A stretch of DNA of 64,000 nt, from the NCBI GenBank assembly GCA_008330645.1, contig VLTN01000044.1, positions 1 through 64,000 on the forward strand. The letters are read 5' to 3'. The stretch comes from Cafeteria roenbergensis. Its lineage: Eukaryota; Sar; Bigyra; Bicosoecida; Cafeteriaceae. Below, one piece after another: positions 21,063 through 32,247 of this stretch. The notes beneath the pieces were generated by a model that was not told the DNA's origin, ran no database searches, and worked only from the letters and a program-made list of their open reading frames with translations. Numbering within the stretch: position 1 is the first letter of the stretch; every line of letters starts with the position of its first letter. The position numbers and the translations under genes are program-made.

Positions 21063-23924
21063 ATGCGCTGCTCTCCAATCGCCTCCCTACAGCGGCTGTC
21101 TTGCCTGCCGGCGCTGGCGGCGGTTGCGTTTTGCGCGTCGGCGGTCGCTGGCCAGGCAATCGAGCGCACGGCAACGCCACAGTTCCGGCCCGACGAGCAC
21201 GGCTTTGGGCCGGGCGCGGCAGTCCCCGGCGCCCTGGGTGCCCACGCGGGCGAGCCTGTGTCGCGGCATGGGACTCGCGGGCGCGTGGCAGCGGACGCGG
21301 CGTCGGACCACTCGCTCGGGAGCGGGCACGCTGGCTGTATTCACGACGGTCTGCTCGCGTTCGAGAACGCGCAGCACGAGGCCAGCCGGCGCGCCCGCCA
21401 GCTTCGCGCGGACGCTGACGCAAGCAGCTCCAAGCACGGGGGCCGCACTGTTGCGCGCGGCGTGCCTTCGCTCGGCGGGGCCGCCGTGCACCTCGCTTCC
21501 GAGCAGCGCGCGCCGGCGCAGACCGCCGACGCCCGCCGTCGCCTCACGGGGGACTGGGACTGGGCGCCCGTGCGCATCGTTCCTTCGTACGTGTCTCTTG
21601 CCTCCACGTCCTCCGCGAGTGTGGCCGACGTGGTGGCGAACCACATCGTGCCCCGCGCCATCCGCCGGCTGCAGGAGGTGCTTGAGGTGCAGCCCAAGAC
21701 TTCCCCGCTTCAAATGAGCCGCGACTGCGGGTCGTTCTGGACCAACTCGGGCGGGAAGTGCGCGGAAAAGCCCACTGACCCAGTCTGCGGCTTCTCGTCC
21801 ACCGGGTCCGTCGTCCGTCCCCCGTCCAGCATTATCGGGCCTTCCGAGTGGTACCCGAACGGCCCGAACCTGCCGCCCTCGACCGTTGCGGCTGGGGGGC
21901 AGGGGATTCCGAACACGGACTTTCTCGTGTTCGTGACGGCCATCGGCGGCTCCTCCTGCTCGGGCGGCACGCTTGCCTTCGCAGGCACCTGCCAGCGCGA
22001 CGCCCAGGACCGGCCCATCGTCGGCCTGCTCAACTTTTGCCCGTCCGGCGTGCAGGACGAGGCCACTTTGCTCGCCCGCGCGACGAGCAACCCATCGGCC
22101 GCCAACGTGGCCGCGTTTGAGTCGGCGCTCGAGCGCGGCGTCGGCCTGGCCGTGCACGAGATGCTGCACGCGCTCGGCTACTCGTCGGACTCCTGGTACC
22201 TGTTCCGCAACGCGCAGGGCAACCCCCTCACGCCGCGGGACGCGACGCAGCCGCGGCAGGCGGACGCGTCCAACCGCCGCTCGGTGACCTGTCAGGGGTC
22301 CACGTTCGAGCTGTCCGTCGCGTCGTCGGCCATCGTGGGGTACTCCCAGGAGCGCGGGTCCGACGCGTGCGACGCCACGACGCTCTCGGACCCGTCTCTC
22401 TGCGTGGCTCGACTGGTGCTCCCCAAGTCGCAGGCAGCCTCGCGCGCAGAGTTCGGCTGCACGGACCTCGCCGGCGTGGAGCTCGAGAACCAGCCCACCA
22501 CCGACTGCGCCATCGTCGGCTCGCACACCGAGCAGCGGTCCATGTCCGGGACTGTCATGACGGCATTTACCACGTCGACCCTCACGGTGGACACGGCCAC
22601 CATGGCCGTGCTGGAGGACAGCTCCTGGTGGCGGCCCAACTACTTCGCCACCGACCCGCTGCGCCCCGGCCGGGACAACGTGGCGCACACGGGCTGCTCC
22701 TTTGCGCGCGACTCCAAGTGCCTCAACCCCGGAAACCCCCCCTCCGTGGGCCCGACCACCATCACCCGCTCCTCCGGCGGCCCCTCCGTCGGCTCGCTCC
22801 AGACCATGTTCCGGACGGACCCCTTCGTCGGCTGCACGGCGGACCGCTCGGCCGTCGGCATCACGCAGCTGGGGACGGCCTCGACCGACCTCCTGCCCCG
22901 CTACCGGTACTACACGGCCGACAGCAAGCGTGGCGGCACCGTCGCGCCCACCGACTACTGCCCCGTCGTCTTCCACTACAGCAACCGCATCTGCACCGAC
23001 ACGGCCAACAACTACGCCGACCGCAACCCGTCCAACGGCGCAGACCCCAGCGTGACGGACCTTGGGGCGACGTACGGGCCCGGCTCCATGTGCGTCGACG
23101 TCAGCGGGCTCATTCGCAGCGGCCGCTCCATGTCCAACCAGCCCTTGGGCACGTGCTTCGCGGTCAGCTGCGACGCCGCCTCCACGCCGGGCAGCCCTGT
23201 CGTGCGCATCACCCTGCCGTCCACCTCTTCGTCCGGCACGGTCAGCGCCACCTGCACCAGCCAGGGGCAGTCCGTGAGCCTGGCAGGCTACTCCGGCTCC
23301 GCCAGCTGCCCGAGCCCCTCCATGGTCTGCGGCACCGAGGGGCCCGTGGCGCCAGGGGAGGAGGGCAAGATCGGTCTCGCGGCCTCGCGCGTGTCCGTGA
23401 TCTGGGCGGAGAACGGGGCTGCTTCCGGCAGCGCGGTTCCGGTCGCGCGCGCCTTGTTCGAGGCGGCGAGCGGGGCGGCCTCACTCCCCGCCGCGACGGC
23501 CACCGTGGAGCTGCTGGCCCCGTCGTCTGGAGAGCTCGCGCTCTCTGGCTTCACCGACGCCGTCGCGGGCCAGCCCGGCACTGACCTCGGCTTCTCCGAC
23601 TCGGGCGGCTCCATGACCACCACTGCACAGGTGTCATGGGCTGCGGGCGAGGCAGGTGCCAAGCAGGCCGCGCTGCAGTCCGTCGCCTGGCCGTCCTCCA
23701 GCGAGCCGGCGCCACGCGTGTTCCTCGTCCGCCTCACCGCCACCACGGGGTCGTCGTCTTCCAGCACTGCCACCCGCGCGCTCCTCGTGCTCGGCGCAAG
23801 CTCCGCTCAGGCGCTCGAGCCAAGCGCCGCCTCGCGCCCAGCTTCCGCGTCTCTTGCCCTTGGAGCGGCCGTCGCGTTGCTGGTCGCCAGCGCCCTCTCG
23901 GGAGCCGGCGCGCGTGCGTTTTGA
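21063..23924 (+). CDS. Leishmanolysin (GP63)-like zinc metalloprotease, secreted and probably membrane-anchored
   Basis: Peptidase family M8. The ATG at 21063 opens a signal peptide (ALAAVAFCASAVAGQ). The zinc site is HEMLH (His365, Glu366, His369), followed after the insertion typical of M8 by a third ligand His488 (GSHTEQRSMSG) and a Met-turn at Met499 (SGTVMTAFT). Downstream Cys residues and the SWWRPNY motif also fit M8. The 953-residue protein is longer than GP63 (about 600) because of a C-terminal beta-rich extension. It ends in a hydrophobic segment (SLALGAAVALLVASALSG) with almost no tail, as in GPI-anchored or tail-anchored surface proteins. It is predicted to cleave extracellular proteins during feeding or cell-surface remodelling. 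No intron is needed. Confidence 0.9.
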   Translation: MRCSPIASLQRLSCLPALAAVAFCASAVAGQAIERTATPQFRPDEHGFGPGAAVPGALGAHAGEPVSRHGTRGRVAADAASDHSLGSGHAGCIHDGLLAFENAQHEASRRARQLRADADASSSKHGGRTVARGVPSLGGAAVHLASEQRAPAQTADARRRLTGDWDWAPVRIVPSYVSLASTSSASVADVVANHIVPRAIRRLQEVLEVQPKTSPLQMSRDCGSFWTNSGGKCAEKPTDPVCGFSSTGSVVRPPSSIIGPSEWYPNGPNLPPSTVAAGGQGIPNTDFLVFVTAIGGSSCSGGTLAFAGTCQRDAQDRPIVGLLNFCPSGVQDEATLLARATSNPSAANVAAFESALERGVGLAVHEMLHALGYSSDSWYLFRNAQGNPLTPRDATQPRQADASNRRSVTCQGSTFELSVASSAIVGYSQERGSDACDATTLSDPSLCVARLVLPKSQAASRAEFGCTDLAGVELENQPTTDCAIVGSHTEQRSMSGTVMTAFTTSTLTVDTATMAVLEDSSWWRPNYFATDPLRPGRDNVAHTGCSFARDSKCLNPGNPPSVGPTTITRSSGGPSVGSLQTMFRTDPFVGCTADRSAVGITQLGTASTDLLPRYRYYTADSKRGGTVAPTDYCPVVFHYSNRICTDTANNYADRNPSNGADPSVTDLGATYGPGSMCVDVSGLIRSGRSMSNQPLGTCFAVSCDAASTPGSPVVRITLPSTSSSGTVSATCTSQGQSVSLAGYSGSASCPSPSMVCGTEGPVAPGEEGKIGLAASRVSVIWAENGAASGSAVPVARALFEAASGAASLPAATATVELLAPSSGELALSGFTDAVAGQPGTDLGFSDSGGSMTTTAQVSWAAGEAGAKQAALQSVAWPSSSEPAPRVFLVRLTATTGSSSSSTATRALLVLGASSAQALEPSAASRPASASLALGAAVALLVASALSGAGARAF

Positions 23925-24445
23925 GCGCGGCCTGCGCCATACTCCGGGTGTGGCATGAAGCCTCACTGGCCGCTTCGGTCGCGGCCCGACGCGACTCCCG
24001 GCCAGGCATGGCCCCCAGCCGCAATGCTAGCTAGCCTGCGTGACTGCTGCCTTCCGCATTCGAACGCGTGCTTCGGCGCTGGCCTGCATGCCCACGGCGG
24101 CCCCTTCATGCGCGAAATTGCTTGCACACGCGCTCTGGCTCGCGGTTGTCGCTGCCTGCCGCTGCAGGTTGCGACGACGCTGAGCGAACACCCGTCACGC
24201 CGGGGCGGCGATTGCTTGGGGTGCCGGCTGCTCCTCGGGGCATCAGCTGTCCGATGCCCACGGAGCGCGCGGCGCAAGCAATTGTGGCAAATGCCATTGT
24301 GGCCAGTTCTGCGGACCTGCTCGCGTGCTGGCGTGCGCCGGTTTGTTCGGCCTTCTCTTGGAGATCGCAAACGCTGATGCAACTCCCGGGAGACTGGCGG
24401 CCCAGGCGATGCTGGCCCTGCAAGCCGGTCAAGCGCCACTCTCGG
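23925..24445. other. Convergent 3' intergenic region
   Basis: About 520 bp between the ends of the leishmanolysin gene (plus) and the hydroxylase gene (minus). I see no gene, repeat or RNA in it. Both 3' UTRs must lie here. Confidence 0.4.
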
Positions 24446-26052
24446 TCACTGCCGCTTGCGCCGCCGCAGCGCGGAGCTCGAGCGCCGCGACGCCGAGCCG
24501 CCCTCTTCGCCGTCCGAGCCTGAGTCGTCTGACGTGGCGTCGCCAGCGCTGGATGCAGCAGCAGCGGTTCCAGCGAAACTCGTGTCGTGCACTGCGGGAT
24601 GGCCCCCGGCTCGCGCCCGGCTGTCCTCGATCTCGTGCCGGGCGGCGCGCAGCCGGTCCGTCCCTTGCAGGGACTGCATGGCTGCCGTGAGGTCGGCAGT
24701 GTTGAAGACGTCCTGGAACTGGAGGTGACGCGTGAGCAGCAGCCCGCGGACGGTGCCGTTGTAGCCCGGGCTGAAACGGCTGTTGCAGACGCAGTCCCAG
24801 CAGCCATACAGGCCAAAGTTCAGGTCCTTGTGGTGGTGGTGCTGCGTGTGCCCCGACAGGTCCCACGCGCGGCCGTCGTGTGCTGCAATGGCGTACAACG
24901 ACGTCAGGAATCCAAAACACCGCGTGCGCAACGGGGTGCATGGGAGCACCAGCGCGCAAAAGTAGTGCCCCATGGGACCTTGCAGCACGCCCTCCAGCGG
25001 GTGGACCGCATCTTGGGCAAATGCCGTGGGGTTGACGAAGTTGTGCTGCGTTCGCAGGGCGAGTCGAAGCGTGGTGCGCTCGGAAAGGTCGTTGCAAGTG
25101 TTGCGCGAGGGCCGGGTCGCTTGCGCGCTCGGCCGCCAGCAGCGGCTCTCACATGCACCGAGTGGACGTGCCGAAAGCACCACGTGGTGTGGAGCACGTA
25201 GTGGGTCCACAGAAAGTGGAAGTCAAAGGCCAGGAGACTGCGGGGGAGGGCGAGGCGAGCGCCGAGGCCGTGAGTCGGTTCTGCAACCGAGGCGGCGGGG
25301 GGGACTCGGGGCGCGTGCCTTTGGCTCACTAGACGACAAAGCCCCCGACGAGCCACATCGGTGAAAACTCGTGGCCTCCCAGGTCCTTGTCGAAAAAGCC
25401 ATAAAACGGCGTGTGCTGCTCGACGACGGTCATCCAAAACACAGCGTAGCCTGTGTTCACAAGCATGGCCAGCACCCCGAGCTGCAGCTCCCGGCCGATG
25501 GAGGCGATGCGCTGAGGCGTCTTGGGCTTGGGGTTAGTGGCCTCGAAGGCGGCTGCCGGCACGAGGTACATGACTGCGCAGGGTGGGTGGGGCGGGGGCG
25601 GGGAGGGGGGGGGGGGGACACGGCAAAGGTCCGAGACGCGATCTCGCAGTTGCCGCGGGGCCAGCAGCCGCGCCGGAGGGGCGCGCCCCGCGGGCCGCGG
25701 CACCCGACAGCCCCGCGCCAAGGGCCGTAGTTCTTGCACGCAGTCAATGTGCGGCGATAGAACACGCACGGCGGGGCAAGAGGCTCTCACTCATGTAGCC
25801 GACGACCGTCAGGGCAACCGTCGTCCAATACTTGTCTTGGCCCTGGTCCTGGTCCAGCAGCGTGAGTGCAGGCCGAGAGGGAACAAGCCACATGGACCTG
25901 TTCACGACGTCTTGGACCCCGGGCGGAAGCTCGGGGAGCCATGAGGCGCTGGGGCGAGCCTCCGCAGCGCCGCCGTCAAGCGCGGCTGTCCGCGCCGCAG
26001 CGACGACGGCAACTGCCAGGAGCAGCGACAGGGCGGGCCAAATGCAACGCAT
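24446..26052 (-). CDS. Sterol desaturase / fatty acid hydroxylase family protein (4 exons)
   Basis: Di-iron membrane oxygenase of the ER. Exons: 26052-25791, 25573-25330, 25237-25153, 25045-24446 (396 residues, in frame throughout). Splicing restores all three His boxes: HxxxH (His181-His185 in WTHYVLH), HxxHH (His194, His197, His198; the joint falls between the last two) and HTQHHHH in exon 4. The spacer PTAFAQDAVHPLE after box 2 is characteristic of the family. The N-terminus has a signal-like segment (ALSLLLAVAVVAAARTAAL), then hydrophobic helices around residues 90 and 125. The tail after about residue 330 is Ser/Asp/Glu-rich and basic at the end (RRRKRQ). The substrate, a sterol or a fatty acyl/sphingolipid chain, cannot be told from sequence. 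Introns are 217, 92 and 107 bp, all GTGAG...CGCAG. Confidence 0.88.
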
Positions 26053-26656
26053 TTCGGGTCGCCTCCGCAGCTTGGATTCGCGCCTTCTGGTGTGAATGAA
26101 TGCGGGCGCAGGCACAAGCGATAGCGTTGACGAAGGATGCAGAGCGAACGCATCACCGCCGTCACGAGCTCTTGCCGGCGGCGTGCTGGGCGCCCCACGC
26201 CCTTGAGTCGGATATCCGACCCAAGAGCGCGGTGTCGCCCCTCACCACCGCGCGGGCAAGGCGATACGCGGAATGCAAAACACAACGCAACAGTGAAAAG
26301 ATGCAAAAAACTGCAAATTGTGCCCGAGGCCTCGGGGCAGTCGGGGCACGGCCTGGGGCGACACGACCCATTGGGACCGTCGAATATCAGCGCATCGGGG
26401 GACGACGACGAAGCGCCTGTGGGCTGGAGTACGCGCGGGTCGGCAAAAACAGCTCGGGTCCGGCGGGCATGAGCCGCCTGCTTGGCCGGACCAGTCCCGA
26501 ATCGCCCGCCCGCAGGTGTTCCAAGATCGTCGCCGCACGCGCCCACGAACGAAGCCAGCTGGTGACGGGGACGGAGGCGGGCGGGCGGGCAGGAGGGGTG
26601 GCGCTTTTCCCCCCCCCCCCCCCGGCCTTCTCCTCGCCCTCTGCTGCAGCCAGGCC
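26053..26656. promoter_or_regulatory. Upstream region of the hydroxylase gene
   Basis: About 600 bp with no supported gene. It has a locally AT-richer patch (26268-26330, GTGAAAAGATGCAAAAAACT), unusual for this genome and placed about 220-280 bp upstream of the hydroxylase start, so it may be promoter. A run of 15 C (26609-26623) lies near the end of the next gene. Confidence 0.35.
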
Positions 26657-28133
26657 TCAGACGGGCGAGTGGGATTCCGTGGCATGCTTGGACAGCGGGT
26701 TCTTGCGGAACTGCGGGGGCGGGCTGGTCGCCGCGCCCTCCGCGACCGCCTCGCCGGCGTAGCCTGGCTGCCCATGGATGAGCGCCGCCTCGGCGCTACG
26801 GCGGCAGCCGTGGATGGCGGCGGGGACGTGCGACCACGCGTAGCACCCCCCGAGAAGGAGGCCGACGATGGCGGCGGTGCCAGCCAGCCACATGTCCTTG
26901 TTGATGCCGTTGGATCCGGCGGTGGCGATGGCGGGAATTCCCAGGCCCACCGCCACCACGAGCACGGCCGCAGCTGCCAGCCACAGCAGGCCCCACAGCG
27001 CGCACGAGGACCACCTGTCGTAGCCGCACGCGGGGCCAGGGGCCGGGGTGGTAGGTGCAGAGGACACGCCGCTGTGCGGCGTCTGAAGCTCCGACCCGGG
27101 CGTGCGATTGTCGGCCACTGGCGTGACCGTGGGCGTCCCGTCGCTCGAGTCAGGCGGGCGCGAGATGCGGAGCGACGGCGTGGGCATGCCTCCGTTCATC
27201 TCCAGCGCCTTGTTCAGGGCAAGGGCCTTGCGGATGGACTGCGGGAGCGGGACGAGGCCCGGTTTGGGCGATGTCGTCGCGGACGTTGTGCCGCGCGATC
27301 CGGAGCTTGCAGCAGCAGGCCGGGCCGGCCCCACGGCCGAGTCGTCGCCCCACTGGCCGTGGCGCAGCCGCGACTTGGGCCGGTCGTCCTGCATCGACAT
27401 GCGCCGAACGACGTCGCTGGACACGGGGCGCGCATTCAGCAGCGGCGATGGCCGTTCCTTGCGCCGCAGCTGGCGCGCCGAGGCCGGCTCCGAGCCGTCC
27501 TGCCAGGGCAGGGGCGGGGCATCCTGCAGCCGCAAGCCCGCAGGGGGGCCGGGCAGCCCGGGGGGCATGCGCGCGCCGGGGTGCGGGGGCACTCCCCCTC
27601 CGGCTGCAACTCGCGCTGCAAACGCCTGATGGGCAATCGGGCTAAGCGGTCCCGGCGCCCCCTTGCCCCGCGACCGCGACCTCGGCCCCGTGACCGCGTC
27701 GGCATGGCCGCCAGGAGACAGCACAGACGACCGGGCGGGCGAGCCGACTCGCCCCACTTCGGCGGCGTGCTGGCGGCGAAAGGCAAACGTCGCCGAGGAG
27801 GTTCCCCCGACGGTGAACTCTGACGACTCGCTTGCGCTGCCTGTCGTGGACTCGGCGTCCCTGTCTCGCCCATCCGCCCCGGCGTCCTCGCTGTGCCTGC
27901 TGCTCCCCGCCGAGGACCCCGCGCCGCGGGCTCGCGGCTTTTCCGGGGCAGCGGCTTGCTCGGCGGAGTTTGTCAGTCTCGGTCGCTGTCGCCAGCCGAG
28001 GCGTGGCGAGCCGGCGCGACGGGCGGGCGGCCTCCATGCGGCCCGGCATGTCCCGGGAAAGTTGCAGGGAAGCCGAGCGCATCCGCGGCGAGACCATCGG
28101 CGCGGCGGGCGCAGCCGCGACCGCGCCACTCAT
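26657..28133 (-). CDS. Hypothetical membrane protein with long disordered N-terminus (probable 1-base frameshift)
   Basis: Not recognised. The best reading starts at ATG 28133 (MSGAVAAAPAAPMVS) and needs one base removed from the AAA at 27969-27971 to continue as NSAEQAAAPEKPRARG. The span is 1477 bp, so losing one base gives exactly 492 codons. Without the shift, the long frame (from 28129) begins with an Arg/Trp-rich stretch unlike real N-termini here. Residues up to about 370 are Ser/Pro/Arg-rich and disordered. Two hydrophobic helices follow (LLWLAAAAVLVVAVGLGIP and AGTAAIVGLLLGGCYAW), then a short tail. Location and function are unknown. Confidence 0.55.
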
Positions 28134-29169
28134 GGCCTTGGTGGGCCGCCGAGTGCGTCAGGCAACGTTCGCACCTCCAAGATGGTAGAGTGGCTCGGCG
28201 TCGCAGCCGAATCTGCGCGCGGCCCGGAGCGGCCAGAGGCACAGTGGGCAGGCGGGCAAGAGTGGACAGGCGCACGGGCCTTGGCTGCAGCGGGGCTGGG
28301 CCCGGGCGGCGCGCCAGCCGCCACGGCGGGGGGTTCGCGGGGCGCGCGGGCGGCCCGGCAGGCAGGCTGAGGTGGAGGGTCCGACGGAGCGTTTTTTTGG
28401 ACCACTCGCGCGCCCCCACGGACCCCCCGCCCTCCAAACCACCACCCCCTTCCCGCCGCCGCCCACCCAGGGGTCCCTGCCCGCACAGCCCGGGCGACCG
28501 TTCGTCGCGCCCGGCCGAGCGGGCCGGGACACCGCAGCGCCGAGGCGCTGTGCCGAGCAGCGATGTGTGACTGAGCAACCAGCCTTGGCTGTCCCAACCC
28601 CGCGTTGCGCGCCGCCCCTCGCTCCGCGGCTCAGCGGCTGCGGCTCAGCCTCGATGACACACAATGCCGGGCGGCAAGGCGCACGGCCGGGGCGCGCCTG
28701 TGGCGGGGGGCGGGGCCGAGCTGCCTGCAGCCGGCCTCGGTTGCGGACCAGCACGCCGACTTCGTGAGGCGCAGCTGGACTCTCCCGAACGGCCCCTGCG
28801 CGCGCCCGCCCCGGACCGCCCGTGGCCGCGCGGGTCCCCATGCACGGCTCACCTCAGCTGCTATCGCTTCGCGCCCCGTTGCTGTGGCGGAGGGTGAAGC
28901 ACGCGGAAGTGCTTCGGCCGCAGAGGCGAGTCGGCTTTTTCAACGTTCACTCTCCACGACGCACACACACGCAGGTCAGCTCTGCCTCCTCGGGCGACGC
29001 AGCGCGAGCCACAGAGCCGGGCTCGCGTGTCCCGCTGCGGACCGGCTGCGGGCGCGGCGGGCGCATCGTCCGAGCATGGCTGCTCGCCGTTGCGCTCGCG
29101 GGAGGTTGTGGCGAGCAAGCATGCGCTGCTGGCAAGTTCGGCTCGAAGCTTGGCCGGGCGCTTGGCCCC
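28134..29169. promoter_or_regulatory. Intergenic region upstream of the hypothetical membrane protein gene
   Basis: About 1 kb, very GC-rich. It lies between the end of the lipase gene and the start of the hypothetical membrane protein, both on minus. The open frames here have shadow-like composition and no domain. A T7 run at 28392-28398 is the only low-complexity feature of note. Confidence 0.35.
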
Positions 29170-31574
29170 TCACGCACCCGGAGAAGATTTGGCAGGGGCC
29201 TGCACCGAGGAACGCACGTACCCCGGGCAGCATGGCAGGCCGAAGCAGCAGCACGGCCTCCCGCAGCAGCAGCAGCACCTGTTCAGCGGCCCGCCCGACC
29301 CGGCCCCGCCCTCTGCCTCGGGTCGAGTGCAGAGGCCCTTGACCTGCAGCTCGCCCTTGGGGCGCCAGTTGTACAGACAGAACAAGTACGGGAAAACGGC
29401 ATCGGCCTCGGCAACGACGCACAGCCCGCAGAAGATCCTTCGCGTGGGCTGAGGCGGCTTGCACAGGCAGCGCCGGCACGCCGCGAGCATGCAAGCCCGG
29501 ACGCACGCCAGCGCCGCAAGGCCGAGCACGACGGCAGGGATCACGATGACCAGCAGCACAAACGCGAAGAAGCTGCCGGGGGCTTCCGGTGCGGGGCACT
29601 GCGCCGCCATGTCGGGCATGGGGCTGCACCCGCCGTCGGTCACGCCCGCCTCGTTGACGAAGCCGAGGCTCGTGACGTTGAGCCGCGCCGTGTTGAGGAA
29701 GCTGCTGTGCGTGATGAAGGAGCAGAGGGAAAGCGCCTCCTCGTGGAAGGCGCCGGCCACCCCGAGGCCGTAGCCCACGATGTCCTTGCAGAACTTGGCG
29801 GCAAAGCTGGCGGCCACGTCGCGGGTGCCAAACACGCAGCGCATGCCGAAGTTGTAGTCGATGGCCGAGTAGGGGTCGAGCACGTGCGTGTAGGTCACGA
29901 TGTGGTCGCTGTGGTCCTCCCAGGGCACGCCCAGGAAGGCCTCGCGCAGGCTGCGCGGAGAGAGGAAGATGTGCTGAGAGGCGCACTGCACGCCCGTGGC
30001 GGCGATGGTGGTGGTGTTGTACCGGACACCGTCCTCGTGCGCGAGCATCATCGAGGCCAGCTGCGCGCGGGCCCCGCCCTGGCTGTAGCCCGTGATGTAC
30101 ACGGGCCGGGCGGGGTCCGCGGCGGTGCCGGCGGGAATCTCCTGGCGCGTGATGGCGCGCGTCAGCTCCCACTGGCCCCAGTCCGCCACGCCCTGCTCGG
30201 AGATGCCCAGCTTGGCCGTGTCGACGTTGCCCTCGGTCAGGCCCTTCCAGATGAGGCTGGGCAGCGTTGCCATGCGGCCGTTGAACTCCATGCGAACGAT
30301 GTGCTCCTGCACTTCCTGACCCAAGCTGTCGCGGTCCAGCATCTCCTGAGCCAGGGGCAGGCCGGCGTCCTTGCTCCAGACGTCGACGTAGCGCTGGCGC
30401 GAGGCGCCAAAGAACCAGTATCCGTAGAGGTTGCGAATGTTGTAAAAGTCCAGGTCGCTGTAGGACCCCCGGAAGTGCAGAACGCGCGCGCCAGTGACGC
30501 TTTCATACACGTCGCACGCAACCCCGAGCTCGTCCGCACGCGCATGGTCGCCGTTGGGACCGGCGTACCCGACAAAGGCATCCGTCTTGTTGGCAAAGCG
30601 CTCCGCAAGCATCTGCTGATAAATGGCCGCGTACTGGTTCCGCAGCGCGGTCTCCTCCTCCACGGTCTTGACGGTCTTGTTCGCGTACAGCGACGGCACG
30701 CCTGCCTCGAAAATGGGCGCGTACTTGGCCGAAATCGTGTAGTCAAGCTTGGGGAAGGAGCGCACCATGATCTGCGTTAGCAGCCCAAGGCGTTCGCGCT
30801 GCGTCGTTGCGCTCAGTGCCATGCCGGCCATCGTGGGCGGGACGCCAGCTGCGGCAGCGCGCCGAGCCCGACGCAGCGCTTGGGCCTCGGGAGAGTTCGA
30901 AGAGAGCACGTGGATGTCCTCGCCCACCCGCCCGGAGGCCGGGTCCCGGCGGGTGATGTACGAGTGCGAATGCACAAACTCTCCAATCTGCGAGCCGCAG
31001 GCATTGACGAGACAAGCCCTCGGGCGGCAGTGCGGGTCGGGGCCGCGGGAACGAGCGGTAGGCGTGGCTTCGAAAGGGCGGGGGGGGGGGCAAGGATGTG
31101 CAAACAAGCGGGAGCGTTGCAGTTGACTCAACGGCTGGGGGGCAACAGGCAACTCGCGCGCAACTCGATCGGCCCAGAGTGGCGCGGCGCCCATGCCGGC
31201 CGACAGCGGACACATGACAGCTGAGGTGCGGCACCACGCGTGCCGAAACGTGGGCCCAGTCCCTCTTCGCGGCGCTGGGTGCGGATAGGCACGGGTGTGC
31301 CGCCGGCGACTCCGCTGCCCCGCGCCCCAGCTTCTGGGCACCGCCACTGCTCTGAGCGGCGGGGAGGCCGGCCAAGGGAGCCTTGTCTCGCGATGTGAGG
31401 CCCGTGGGCGGGGCCCGGGCCGGCGCGGTCCGACGCACGGACGTTTGGACTCACCGCAGCTTCCGTCGGCATCAACGCTCGCGCGTGCCGAGGAGAGTCG
31501 CCGTACTCGAACCGGAAGCCACGCGCTGTCACAACGGCCGCGGCCAGCGCCACGGCGGCAAATCCCAGTCGCAT
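29170..31574 (-). CDS. Membrane-anchored class-3 (Lipase_3) lipase with Cys-rich tail (2 exons)
   Basis: Exon 1 (31574-31455) carries a signal peptide (GFAAVALAAAVVTARG). A GTGAGT donor joins a CTCGCAG acceptor, so exon 2 (30987-29170) starts IGEFVHSHSYITRR. The product is 645 residues. The serine-hydrolase elbow is GYSQGG (Ser342), followed by LASMMLAHEDG as in alpha/beta-hydrolase lipases of the fungal class-3 type; Asp in THVLDPYSAID is a candidate triad acid. A single strong membrane helix (FFAFVLLVIVIPAVVLGLAA, near residue 515) follows the catalytic part. The tail after it is exceptionally Cys-rich (RCCCCCGRPCCCFGLPCC), possibly palmitoylated. A lumenal or extracellular lipase domain held on a membrane is implied. 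Confidence 0.82.
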
Positions 31575-32247
31575 TGCTGCCCCACCTCAGGCCCAGGCTT
31601 CCCGCTCCCGGTCAGTGACTGGGGCGTGGGAACTGCGGATTGGGAAGGAAGCGCGGACAAGGCCGATTGATCAAATTGCGCGACTCTGCCAGCGGCCATT
31701 GCGGCCGGAGCCGTCCGGCCTTTCGGGAGGGCGACGTGCAAAGAGGCGGTCCTGCGATTCCACGGCGGCGAAGCTTAGGAATGTGCGCCTGGGTAGGCGC
31801 GAGACCTCGAGGCACGCCTCGCGCTGGCGTTGGAGCCTTGCACAGCGCAGAGCCCGCGCACGTCCAGCCAGCGCGCACCGCTCGTTGTGCCCGCCAGCCT
31901 GGGAGGCTCGACCGGGAACCGTGGCCCTTGCCGCGCCCAGCGCCTACTCCGGCCCGTGCTGTGCGAAAGAGCCAGAGGTCTGCCTCTTAGCGCCGCGGCC
32001 CTTGGCAGCCTTGGTCGCGGGGGCGAATGGTGGAGACGAGGCACCGCCGCAACGGCGGCAATGAGCCTCCTGATGCGGCCCAAGCAAGGCCCCCGGTGAG
32101 ATGTCAAGATGCACCCCGACGGAGAGTGGCCGCGAGCTGGCGCAGGACGTGCGAGGAAGCAAGCAAGCTCGCAGCCGCTCCAACTATTCCGCGCAGCCCC
32201 GAGCCGTCGTAGGATGCCCGCAGACGGGCGGGAACGGAACGGACCCC
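31575..32247. promoter_or_regulatory. Divergent promoter region between lipase and GT17-1
   Basis: About 670 bp separating two outward-facing starts. No gene, repeat or clear core-promoter element is seen. A frame opening at 32101 runs into GT17-1 but has no signal or domain before 32248. Confidence 0.35.

Noticed and set aside
25605-25617. G13 run as a telomere- or LINE-related tract
   Set aside because: It lies in intron 1 of the hydroxylase gene; on the gene strand it is a C-tract before the acceptor and needs no further explanation.
28822-30780. Plus-strand open frame of about 650 codons over the lipase gene
   Set aside because: Antisense shadow: the lipase on the minus strand has catalytic motifs, a membrane helix and splice support; the plus frame has none.
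31080-31105. Near match to the LINE target (CAAGGATGTGCA) in the lipase intron
   Set aside because: It is preceded by G's, not C's, has mismatches, and no LINE sequence is attached. Likely chance.
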